Source: SM23-28-2 sp964512285 | Lineage (GTDB): Bacteria > Chloroflexota > Dehalococcoidia > SM23-28-2 | Direction of reading: 5' to 3' | DNA: 20,237 bases | Assembly: GCA_964512285.1 (NCBI GenBank) | Contig: CAZEJO010000033.1 | Location: forward strand, 1 to 20,237 | Part shown: one piece after another, positions 1-5,868 of the stretch | Position numbering within the stretch: the first letter of the stretch is position 1 | How the letters are laid out: every line of letters starts with the position of its first letter | Position numbers and translations under genes: made by a program | The notes under the pieces: model-generated | The model's database searches: none | Told to the model about the DNA's origin: nothing | The model's input: the letters and a program-made list of their open reading frames with translations, nothing else

Positions 1-2
1 TC

Positions 3-26
3 GCAGGCGCGAGTGCGGGCAAGGGA
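3..26 (-). promoter_or_regulatory. Copy R1 of a 24-bp upstream element (partial promoter)
   Basis: This 24-bp element matches two other copies at 1428-1451 and 3104-3127, which sit upstream of the two minus-strand genes here. It contains GGGCAA on the plus strand at 17-22, read as a TTGCCC -35 box on the minus strand. The 17-bp spacer reaches the window edge, so the -10 box would lie outside. By the spacing of the other copies, a start codon is expected about 40 bp left of position 1. The rest of 27-123 holds only a 7-bp inverted repeat (CCATCGC 37-43, GCGATGG 57-63) and no gene I can support. Confidence 0.5.
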
Positions 27-123
27 TGAAGCTACTCCATCGCCACCGCGAACCACGCGATGGCGCTAGCCAGCGACGGGGGGACAGAGCCTCGGCGGAG
101 AGGCAGCCTGTCGACCTAGGGAT

Positions 124-1386
124 CTATTGCTGCACACTGATCGTCCAGTTGCCGTCAGCCTCGATGTCGAGAATATGTACCCCAGCCGCTGGTAGGCCGA
201 TGGCGGTCGATCCATTGTAGGAGCCTATCTCGTTAACCAGTAAGTCCACATTGTGCCCATTACTGTCCAATAGCCACACAATGAAGTTGGAACTACCATC
301 ATGGTTCATTTCGAATGTCGTAAGTGTCTTGTCTAGCCAGAATAGCGGCGACACTTCGGGCCCCGTGCCAGTGAAGGTTTGAGGAACACCGGGCGCCGAT
401 GTTGGCTTCATCTGCTCGATCTCGACAGTCCAAGCGCCGTCAGCGGTAATGTCGAGCGCATAGTTGCCTGCGACCTCAATACCGAGTGCCGTTGAGCCGT
501 CGAAGGATCCTATCTCATTGGCGAGCAAGTCTACATCTTCACCCGTACTGTCACGAAGCCAAACGATGAAGTTTGACGAACCTGTGTGAGTCAGCGTGAC
601 AATTGTCAGTCCCTCATCAAGCTGAATCGACGAGATAGCCTGATCTCCGTGGCCGCTAAAGGATTGCGCGGTGGGTGTTGGTGAGGGTGTCGGCGTAGGC
701 GTGGGCGTGGGCGTAGGCGTAGCCGTCGGGGTGGGCGTGGGACTCACAGGCCCGACAGCTACCGGCATGCCTTGGCACTGCACTCCGCTGGCGGTGACCA
801 GCAGCAGCAGGCTCTCGTACTGGTCGACGCTGGTCAAGGTGGTGATGCCCGGGTCATCAGGGACGTAGCGCAGCCAGCCTCCTGCGTCGAACGCATAGGC
901 GATCGCGTAGTTTCCTTCGATGCACTCTAGAGCTGTGACCGGGTCTGTGCCTGAGGTGCCTGTCCAGACGAAGTTGGTCCAACCCATTTGCAGGTCGAAG
1001 TCACGAGTGGGCGACGGTGCGTGGGTCGGCATGTCCTCGCACTCCACCCCAGTAGCAGTGATCAGCACCAGCAGGCTCTCGTACTGGTCGACGCTGGTCA
1101 AGGTGGTGATGCCCGGGTCATCAGGGACGTAGCGCAGCCAGCCTCCTGCGTCCAACGCATAGGCGATCGCGTAGTCTCCTTCGATGCACTCTAGAGCTGT
1201 GACCGGATCTGTGCCCGAGGCGCCGGTCCAGACGAAGTTGTTCCAGCCCATGCCCAGGTCGAAGTCGTGGGTGCCCCCCTGTGTTGCCGAAGAGCCTGAC
1301 CCTACAGCCCAGGCGAGGGATAGCAGGCCTAGGACAATCACTCCTGCTAGGGACAAGAGACCAAGTTTACTGCCGTAGCTACGCAT
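124..1386 (-). CDS. Secreted two-domain-pair protein (A-A, Pro-Thr linker, B-B), function unknown
   Basis: 420 residues. An N-terminal hydrophobic segment (about 8-27) looks like a signal peptide or anchor. Residues 41-117 and 129-205 are two nearly identical copies of a domain I call A: W/FVW, GTDPVTALEC, AIAYALDAGGWLRY, ITTL motifs, with two cysteines per copy (C67 and C116 in the first) that could form a disulfide. A Pro-Thr-rich linker follows (about 212-240). Two further beta-rich repeats, B (about 243-325 and 338-420), carry the shared string SSNFIVWL and the pattern DLL.NEIGS..GSTA.G, ending in A.G.WT. Tandem modules on a PT linker suggest an extracellular or surface role. The start is ATG at 1386-1384 with GGGAGGT upstream. 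Domain A also occurs in the neighbouring gene at 1473-3062. I do not recognise a named family and infer no enzymatic function. Confidence 0.85.
   Translation of the reverse strand: MRSYGSKLGLLSLAGVIVLGLLSLAWAVGSGSSATQGGTHDFDLGMGWNNFVWTGASGTDPVTALECIEGDYAIAYALDAGGWLRYVPDDPGITTLTSVDQYESLLVLITATGVECEDMPTHAPSPTRDFDLQMGWTNFVWTGTSGTDPVTALECIEGNYAIAYAFDAGGWLRYVPDDPGITTLTSVDQYESLLLLVTASGVQCQGMPVAVGPVSPTPTPTATPTPTPTPTPTPSPTPTAQSFSGHGDQAISSIQLDEGLTIVTLTHTGSSNFIVWLRDSTGEDVDLLANEIGSFDGSTALGIEVAGNYALDITADGAWTVEIEQMKPTSAPGVPQTFTGTGPEVSPLFWLDKTLTTFEMNHDGSSNFIVWLLDSNGHNVDLLVNEIGSYNGSTAIGLPAAGVHILDIEADGNWTISVQQ
668..742 (-). repeat. Low-complexity Pro-Thr coding repeat
   Basis: Degenerate 6-bp units (GGCGTG/GGCGTA on the plus strand) encode alternating Pro-Thr on the minus strand. 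This is the linker between the A and B domains of the secreted protein. Such hexamer tracts can change length by slippage while staying in frame. It is coding and not a CRISPR or regulatory repeat. Confidence 0.8.
790..1254 (-). repeat. 264-bp tandem duplication encoding the two A domains
   Basis: The two A-domain coding segments repeat with a period of 264 bp (88 codons): compare the identical run starting near 809 with that near 1073. About 80 consecutive bases are identical, with only scattered differences elsewhere. This indicates a recent in-frame duplication or ongoing gene conversion. Confidence 0.85.
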
Positions 1387-1418
1387 GGTGAACCTCCCTA
1401 CAAGGAATTGGTGACCAT

Positions 1419-1451
1419 ATGTTAATCCCAGCCGTGAGTGTGGGCAAGGGA
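1419..1451 (-). promoter_or_regulatory. Promoter with conserved element R2 upstream of the A-A-B-B gene
   Basis: Reading the minus strand: -35 TTGCCC (1447-1442), 17-bp spacer, -10 TAACAT (1424-1419). The 24-bp conserved element (1451-1428) covers the -35 box and most of the spacer. The -10 box ends 33 bp before the ATG at 1386, exactly as in the promoter at 3095-3127. The conserved spacer suggests a shared operator, which is inference. Confidence 0.55.
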
Positions 1452-1472
1452 GGGGCCAGGTGCAGTGGTTAT

Positions 1473-3062
1473 CTACGTTGCGACTTCCCAGACGTGTATC
1501 AGTGACTTGTCCCCATCGGCCAAGGGCTCGAATACGTAGAGCAGACCTCGCTCGCGGTCAAAACCTGCTGCCCCAACGTGATGCTCTTGCCGGCCGGACT
1601 CGATGTGATACAGGTATTCATCGATCTGCAGCGTGGCGTATGGCTGGGGCTCGTAGGGCTCCATTTCACCGCTGGCCACAGCGGCCAGGTCCGCTGGATC
1701 ATAGAAGATGATCTGCCCTTCAAAGTCGGTACTCCACCATCCTCTCTGATCGTAGGGAGCATCGGGCACGGGAGGATAGGGAGGCTCATCCGGCCACACT
1801 ACCCCGTTGGCGAACCCGTACCAACAGTCTCCGAGACCCTTGGTGCCGACGAAGACCACCGCGGACTTGTCACCGGCTGTGAGCCAGGCTCCTCCCGACC
1901 ATTCATCGGAATGGTGGTAGTTGTCGATCGTGAAATCGTCCCCAGCGGTGACGTCGGTATACAAGAGAAGCGGCACGGCCGAGAGCGTGCTGTTCGGCGC
2001 CGGTGGATTGCCTTCGTTCCACGGCCCGTAGGCCAAGAGGGATGGGCCTCGCGCCCCCTGACCGCCATCGCGGAACCGGCCGGTGGCCAGGTACATTCCC
2101 GGCGTGTTGGCATCGGCCCACTGCTGGGGAATGGCGAAGATGTAGTCCGTGGTGACGTAGTTCCAGTAGTCCCCGATGCGCCACGCTCCGACAGTCTGGG
2201 GATTCGACAGGTCTAGTTCGCACCAGCCGTGGGAGGGGTTGGTTTCGGTCTCGCCCATATGCTGCGCCCAGCAGAAATAGAGCTTGTCTGTCGTTTGCCC
2301 GCCCTGCGTCGGCAGGTATTCCAGCCCGGCGCGGGGAATCTCGAATTCACCGAATAGATCACCCCGGATGTCCTGGAAATCCTGCAGGGTGGTCGCGGTG
2401 TTCAGGTCCTCCACGTCCTTATCCGGGGAAATGATGGGCACTGGGATGCTTATCTCCGAGACATACTGGTTCCAGTCGTGTCCTGTCGCAAAAATCGAGC
2501 CGGGGTATCCATCGGCCGGTCCGTCCGGGTCGCCATGAGGGTAGTAGGTCATAGCAGCGCCGCTGTATTCCCAACCGATTTCCTCCGGCCCGTCCGGCAA
2601 CCTGAATGCGCCCAGATAGATCAGGTCCGTCGGTTGGATAAGCTGTTCAGAGGTGATCGGTGTGGGCGTTGGGGTCGCTGTCGCTGAAGCTGTTGCCAGC
2701 GGCGTTGGCGTCGCGGCCGTTCCCCCGAGGGCAATAACGCCCTGCATATCGTTGAGCATCTCAAGGGTGCTGATCTCCGGGCGGTCGGCAAACCAGCGCA
2801 ACCATGCCTGTGTCTCGGGCACGAGCCAATAGGCGGCCACCACTCCTGTCTCGCCGCAGGTGGCCAGCGCCTGTTCAACGTCGGTGCCGTCGTCGCCGTC
2901 CCAGACCGATATGGCCCACTTGCCTGCCTGGGGGCAGTTGTGGAGGACGCCTTGCTGGGCCTCCAGAGGGTTCGAACCGTTGGCCCAAAGGGTAGCCAGC
3001 AAAGCCAAGGCGACAAGCGCAACTGAAGCGATCAGTGAGAGCTTGGCTCGTGTCCTAGGCAT
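1473..3062 (-). CDS. Secreted protein with A domain and large C-terminal domain, function unknown
   Basis: 529 residues. A signal-peptide-like segment (about 8-28, basic N-terminus) is followed by one A domain (about 41-114) related to the two in the neighbour at 124-1386: shared VWDG/VWTG, GTD, AL..C, WLR, ISTL/ITTL. A Pro-Thr/Ala linker (115-138) precedes a region of about 390 residues with many aromatic and Gly/Asp/Pro residues, including GHDWNQYVSEISIP, CWAQHMGE, YLATGRFRDGG and GWWSTDFEGQIIFYDPADL. The regular spacing of such motifs would suit a beta-propeller-like secreted fold, but this is a guess. The start is ATG at 3062-3060 with GGAGGAG upstream. I do not recognise the C-terminal family. 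It lies in the same direction as its neighbour, with its own promoter. Confidence 0.85.
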   Translation of the reverse strand: MPRTRAKLSLIASVALVALALLATLWANGSNPLEAQQGVLHNCPQAGKWAISVWDGDDGTDVEQALATCGETGVVAAYWLVPETQAWLRWFADRPEISTLEMLNDMQGVIALGGTAATPTPLATASATATPTPTPITSEQLIQPTDLIYLGAFRLPDGPEEIGWEYSGAAMTYYPHGDPDGPADGYPGSIFATGHDWNQYVSEISIPVPIISPDKDVEDLNTATTLQDFQDIRGDLFGEFEIPRAGLEYLPTQGGQTTDKLYFCWAQHMGETETNPSHGWCELDLSNPQTVGAWRIGDYWNYVTTDYIFAIPQQWADANTPGMYLATGRFRDGGQGARGPSLLAYGPWNEGNPPAPNSTLSAVPLLLYTDVTAGDDFTIDNYHHSDEWSGGAWLTAGDKSAVVFVGTKGLGDCWYGFANGVVWPDEPPYPPVPDAPYDQRGWWSTDFEGQIIFYDPADLAAVASGEMEPYEPQPYATLQIDEYLYHIESGRQEHHVGAAGFDRERGLLYVFEPLADGDKSLIHVWEVAT

Positions 3063-3094
3063 GACGCGCTCCTCCAGGTCTCGTTAGCGTCGTC

Positions 3095-3127
3095 AGTGTA
3101 CCCGCAGGCGCGAGGGTGGGCAAGGGA
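3095..3127 (-). promoter_or_regulatory. Promoter with conserved element R3 upstream of the 529-residue protein
   Basis: On the minus strand: -35 TTGCCC (3123-3118), 17-bp spacer, -10 TACACT (3100-3095). The 24-bp element (3127-3104) matches R1 and R2. The -10 box ends 33 bp before the ATG at 3062. The region 3128-3224 between here and the tRNA promoter has no gene; it holds a 9-bp inverted repeat (GGGGGCAAT 3129-3137, ATTGCCCCC 3205-3213) of unknown role. Confidence 0.55.
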
Positions 3128-3224
3128 AGGGGGCAATAATGGGCCGGCCTGATGCGTCAGCAGGGCGTCTTCAGCACCGTGATTGAAGATAAGAGTCAAG
3201 GCTCATTGCCCCCAACCAGACTCG

Positions 3225-3253
3225 TTGACTTATTTCGGCCCTTCTGCTAGTTT
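3225..3253 (+). promoter_or_regulatory. Promoter of tRNA-Val
   Basis: TTGACT (3225-3230), 17-bp spacer, TAGTTT (3248-3253) preceded by an extended -10 TGC (3245-3247). The predicted start, about 7 bp downstream, lies just before the first tRNA base at 3264. The -10 hexamer itself is weak. The GIY-YIG ORF beyond the tRNA has no room for its own promoter and probably uses this one. Confidence 0.55.
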
Positions 3254-3263
3254 TTACATAGCT

Positions 3264-3340
3264 GGGCGATTAGCTCAGTTGGTTAGAGCGCAGCGTTGAC
3301 ATCGCTGAGGTCAGAGGTTCAAATCCTCTATCGCCCACCA
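3264..3340 (+). tRNA. tRNA-Val (anticodon GAC)
   Basis: The full cloverleaf can be folded by eye. The acceptor stem GGGCGAT pairs with ATCGCCC. The D stem GCTC/GAGC has loop AGTTGGTTA. The anticodon stem CAGCG/CGCTG has loop TTGACAT (U33, anticodon GAC). The variable region is AGGTC. The T stem AGAGG/CCTCT has loop TTCAAAT. The discriminator A and CCA are encoded (3338-3340). GAC reads GUC/GUU valine codons. It is followed directly by TTTTT (3341-3345) without a terminator hairpin, so read-through into the GIY-YIG ORF is likely. Confidence 0.97.
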
Positions 3341-3354
3341 TTTTTGGATAGAGA

Positions 3355-3618
3355 GTGAGCTACTCGGTCTACGTCATCCGAAGCGAACGGAACGGCCGGT
3401 ACTACATCGGATTTTCTGGTCGCCCAGAGGCTAGACTGGGAGAGCACAACGCGGGTAGAGTCAAATCAACAAGATACCTGCGCCCGTGGAAGCTCGTTCA
3501 CAGCGAGCAGTTCACGGACGCTAGTGCGGCGAGGATGAGAGAACACTACCTGAAGTCTCAGAAGAGTCGACGGTACATCGAGGCGCTGATAAGTAGGGCT
3601 ACGGAGGTGGATGGTTAG
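3355..3618 (+). CDS. Small GIY-YIG family nuclease
   Basis: 87 residues, a single GIY-YIG domain with nothing added. The motif pair is SVYVIRS (4-10) and YYIGFS (16-21). The conserved Arg is R27, H31 lies four residues after it, and the candidate metal-binding Glu is E63 in REHYLK. The VKSTRYLRPWKLV stretch is typical of the standalone UPF0213-like GIY-YIG group. The family cleaves DNA in homing endonucleases and repair proteins; the role of this small group is not established. The only possible start is GTG at 3355, because TAG lies in frame at 3349-3351. The Shine-Dalgarno site is poor. The ORF begins 15 bp after the tRNA CCA, and its stop TAG (3616-3618) lies within a tRNA-derived repeat (GGTTAGAGCGC). 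This tight fit argues that the gene and the tRNA sequences move together. Confidence 0.9.
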   Translation: MSYSVYVIRSERNGRYYIGFSGRPEARLGEHNAGRVKSTRYLRPWKLVHSEQFTDASAARMREHYLKSQKSRRYIEALISRATEVDG

Positions 3619-3676
3619 AGCGCCCCGATGAAATCGGGGAGGTCACCCCGATTCTATCGGGGTATCGCCCACCATT
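3613..3676 (+). repeat. Degenerate tRNA-Val 3' copy with palindromic arms
   Basis: Three blocks match tRNA-Val in order: GGTTAGAGCGC (3613-3623, tRNA 3281-3291), AGGTC (3640-3644) and ATCGCCCACCATT (3664-3676, tRNA 3330-3342). Between them, the anticodon arm is replaced by CCCCGATGAAATCGGGG (3623-3639) and the T arm by ACCCCGATTCTATCGGGGT (3645-3663), both near-perfect hairpins. The first replacement keeps the length of the arm and would present GAA in a 7-nt loop. The second lacks a proper TTCRA T loop. The 5' acceptor and D-stem halves are absent, so this is not a working tRNA. Confidence 0.75.
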
Positions 3677-3690
3677 CCTTAATATCGAAA

Positions 3691-3945
3691 GGCGGAGACT
3701 AGGACGAGTAGCGGCGGCACGGCGTCAGAGAGGGCAACCCCAGGCTGAGAGGTGCCCGCCCTCTGTTGTCGCGAAGACCCCCTAGGAGCCGGCTGGCGAA
3801 CGTGTGCGGACGTCAGTAGCCAGCCCCGGAGGCACCCGTTACCGGCCGAACGAGTCCCCCGACGCGTCGGGGGAGAAGGTGGGTGGAACCACGCAGGGCT
3901 TTGCCTCTCGTCCCACATGGACGGGAGGCATCTTACTTTTCGACT
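3691..3945 (+). promoter_or_regulatory. T-box leader of thrS (threonine specifier)
   Basis: Classic T-box order. Stem I begins near 3691, with AGGACGAGTAG (3701-3711). The distal Stem I region has CAGAGAGG and GCTGAGAGG. The specifier region GAAGACC (3773-3779) has ACC (Thr) at 3777-3779, followed by AGGAG. A stem follows (GGCTGGC/GCCAGCC around 3791-3818), then an 18-bp perfect palindrome CCCCCGACGCGTCGGGGG (3856-3873). The T-box sequence GGGTGGAACCACG (3881-3893) leads into a terminator (3903-3940). In this family, uncharged tRNA pairs with specifier and T-box and prevents termination. The predicted ligand is uncharged tRNA-Thr, matching the downstream synthetase. A TAATAT at 3680-3685 may be the -10 box, with no good -35. 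Confidence 0.9.
3903..3940 (+). terminator. T-box transcription terminator
   Basis: An 11-bp stem (GCCTCTCGTCC 3903-3913, GGACGGGAGGC 3919-3929, one G-U pair) has a 5-nt loop and is followed by the T-rich ATCTTACTTTT. It lies just 3' of the T-box motif, where the antiterminator would compete with it. The U-tract is interrupted but the position is canonical. Confidence 0.85.
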
Positions 3946-3962
3946 GATCGGAGGTGGCCCAC

Positions 3963-5714
3963 ATGCCGGTGGACATGGAAAAACTGCCAAAGGAAGAGCG
4001 CCTGGAGCGCCTGCGCCACTCGGCCTCGCACATCATGGCCGAGGCGGTGCTTAGTCTCTTTCCGGATGCCAAGCTGGGCATCGGCCCGGCCATCGACACC
4101 GGCTTCTACTACGACTTCGACCTGCCCCGCAGCCTGACCCTCGACGACCTCGAGGTCATCGAGGAGCGCATGCGGCAGAGCATAGCAGGCGACCAGCCCT
4201 TCGTGAAGCAGGAGGTGAGCAAGGACGAGGCCCGCCGCCTGTTCGCCCAGCAGCCCTACAAGCTGGAGCTCATCGAAGAGATCGCCGACGAGAAGGTGAG
4301 CACCTACCGCCACGGGGACTTCCTGGACCTTTGCGCCGGGCCACATGTGGCCAGCACAGGGCAGGTGCAGGCCTTCAAGCTCACGAGCATCGCCGGCGCC
4401 TACTGGCGGGGCGATGAGCAGCGGCCGATGCTCCAGCGCATCTACGGTGCCCTCTTCGAGACGGAGGAGGATCTGGCCGACCACCTGCGCCGTCTGGAGG
4501 AGGCTCAGCGGCGCGACCATCGACGTCTGGGCCGCGAGCTGGACCTGTTCAGCTTCCACGAGGAGTTCGGGCCAGGCCTGGTCTACTGGCATCCCAAGGG
4601 AGGGCGCATCCGCACCATCATCGAGGACCTCTGGCGGCAGGAGCACTACAAAGCCGGCTACGAGATCGTCTACACTCCTCATCTGGGCAAGGCGGCACTG
4701 TGGGACGTGAGCGGCCATCTCGACTTCTATCGCGAGAACATGTACGCGCCCATGGACGTCGACGGTCAGGAGTACTTCGTCAAGCCCATGAACTGCCCCT
4801 TCCACATTGAGATATACAAGTCGGCGGTGCGCAGCTATCGCGATCTGCCCATGCGCATGGCCGAACTGGGCACCGTCTACCGGTACGAGCGCAGCGGTGT
4901 CCTGCATGGCCTGCTGCGGCTGCGGGGCTTCACCCAGGACGATGCGCACATCTTCTGTCGGCCCGACCAGGTTGAGGAGGAGGTCATTCGGGCGGTGGAC
5001 TTCGGTATCCACTACCTGCGCCTGTTTGGATTCGATGAGTACTTGCTGTGCCTGTCCACCCGGCCGGACAAGTACGTGGGCAGCCTCGAGGAGTGGGAGC
5101 AAGCCACTGAGGCCTTGCGTCAGGCTGTCCAGTCCAGCGGGATGAGCTATGAGATCGACGAAGGGGGAGGTGTCTTCTACGGTCCCAAGATAGACATCCA
5201 CGTGCGCGACCCCATCGGTCGGACCTGGCAGCTCACCACCGTGCAGTTCGACTTCAATCTGCCCGAGCGTTTCGACCTGGCCTTCATCGGGCAGGATGGC
5301 CACCAGCATCGACCGTATATGGTCCATCGGGCTCTTCTCGGCTCCCTGGAGCGCTTTCTGGGCGTGCTGATAGAGCACTATGCCGGTGCCTTCCCCTTGT
5401 GGCTGGCGCCGGTTCAGGTGATGCTCGTCCCCATCGCCGACCGTCATGTGGAGCACGCCCGCCGCGTGGCCTCTGAGCTGGAAGCAGCGGGTCTGCGGGT
5501 GGATGTGGACGAGCGCGCCGAGCGCATGCAGGCCAAGATCCGCGACGCTCAGCTCCAGAAGGTGCCCTACATGCTGGTGGTGGGAGACAAGGAGGTAGAG
5601 GCGCAAGCCGTCGCCGTGCGCCTGCGCAGCGGTCAGGACCTGGGGTCGATGGCAGTGGACGCTTTCCTCGCGAAGGCAGTAGACGAAGTGCGGGAACGGC
5701 GTGCGTCGCCGTAA
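3963..5714 (+). CDS. thrS: Threonine--tRNA ligase lacking the TGS domain
   Basis: 583 residues from ATG 3963, chosen because GGAGGTG (3950-3956) sits 6 bp upstream; a GTG at 3954 overlaps that ribosome site and is unlikely. The enzyme attaches threonine to tRNA-Thr in the cytoplasm. The N-terminal editing domain has HSASH (H19, H23) and CAGPH (C124, H128). The class II core has the zinc ligands C278, H329 and H455, whose spacings (51 and 126) equal those of E. coli C334/H385/H511. The C-terminal anticodon-binding domain covers roughly the last 100 residues (VQVMLVPI onward). The protein starts directly in the editing domain, about 56 residues shorter at the N-terminus than E. coli ThrRS, so the TGS domain is missing. 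It is controlled by the T-box upstream. Identity is certain. Confidence 0.97.
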   Translation: MPVDMEKLPKEERLERLRHSASHIMAEAVLSLFPDAKLGIGPAIDTGFYYDFDLPRSLTLDDLEVIEERMRQSIAGDQPFVKQEVSKDEARRLFAQQPYKLELIEEIADEKVSTYRHGDFLDLCAGPHVASTGQVQAFKLTSIAGAYWRGDEQRPMLQRIYGALFETEEDLADHLRRLEEAQRRDHRRLGRELDLFSFHEEFGPGLVYWHPKGGRIRTIIEDLWRQEHYKAGYEIVYTPHLGKAALWDVSGHLDFYRENMYAPMDVDGQEYFVKPMNCPFHIEIYKSAVRSYRDLPMRMAELGTVYRYERSGVLHGLLRLRGFTQDDAHIFCRPDQVEEEVIRAVDFGIHYLRLFGFDEYLLCLSTRPDKYVGSLEEWEQATEALRQAVQSSGMSYEIDEGGGVFYGPKIDIHVRDPIGRTWQLTTVQFDFNLPERFDLAFIGQDGHQHRPYMVHRALLGSLERFLGVLIEHYAGAFPLWLAPVQVMLVPIADRHVEHARRVASELEAAGLRVDVDERAERMQAKIRDAQLQKVPYMLVVGDKEVEAQAVAVRLRSGQDLGSMAVDAFLAKAVDEVRERRASP

Positions 5715-5772
5715 GGTGGGAACACGAAGGCCATGCCGCTCCTCTTTCCGTTTAAGTTTACCCTCTGTGCCC

Positions 5773-5802
5773 TTGCGCGGGTGAGTCTCCATATGCTAAA
5801 AG
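5773..5802 (+). promoter_or_regulatory. Weak candidate promoter for the carboxylase genes
   Basis: TTGCGC (5773-5778), 18-bp spacer, TGC then TAAAAG (5797-5802) in the 154-bp thrS-carboxylase gap. A second extended -10, TGC TATAGA (5835-5843), lies nearer the gene but has no -35. I see no terminator after thrS, so read-through is also possible. Confidence 0.25.
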
Positions 5803-5868
5803 GGAAGTAGGGGTATATAGCTTCTTGCTTTAGCTGCTATAGACATCTTCTAGAGGAAGTCGCAGGCT

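Larger units (their letters stand above)
3341..3676 (+). mobile_element. Putative minimal tRNA-associated GIY-YIG element
   Basis: From the tRNA-Val CCA end, about 335 bp run to a second copy of the tRNA 3' terminus. The only contents are one 87-codon GIY-YIG nuclease ORF and two palindromes. The end of the tRNA (ATCGCCCACCATT, 3330-3342) is repeated exactly at 3664-3676, like the flanking repeats left when an element integrates at a tRNA gene. No integrase or transposase is present. Alternatives are a decayed tRNA duplicate next to a host nuclease gene, or a relic of a larger island. Mobility is inferred, not shown. Confidence 0.4.

Noticed and set aside
668..742. Short tandem repeats as a possible CRISPR array
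   Set aside because: The units are 6-bp degenerate codons in a coding region; there are no spacers of 30-40 bp.
671..868. Plus-strand frame beginning with Gly-Val repeats
   Set aside because: It is the complement of the Pro-Thr linker of the secreted protein and is not a separate gene.
3596..3674. A complete second tRNA gene overlapping the end of the GIY-YIG ORF
   Set aside because: GGGC at 3596 could pair with GCCC, but two of seven acceptor pairs fail, there is no D stem and the T loop is wrong.
3933..5792. 619-codon open frame on the minus strand opposite thrS
   Set aside because: It is antisense to a certain thrS with all catalytic residues; its translation is low-complexity Leu/Val/His/Gln with no domain, typical of shadows in GC-rich genes.
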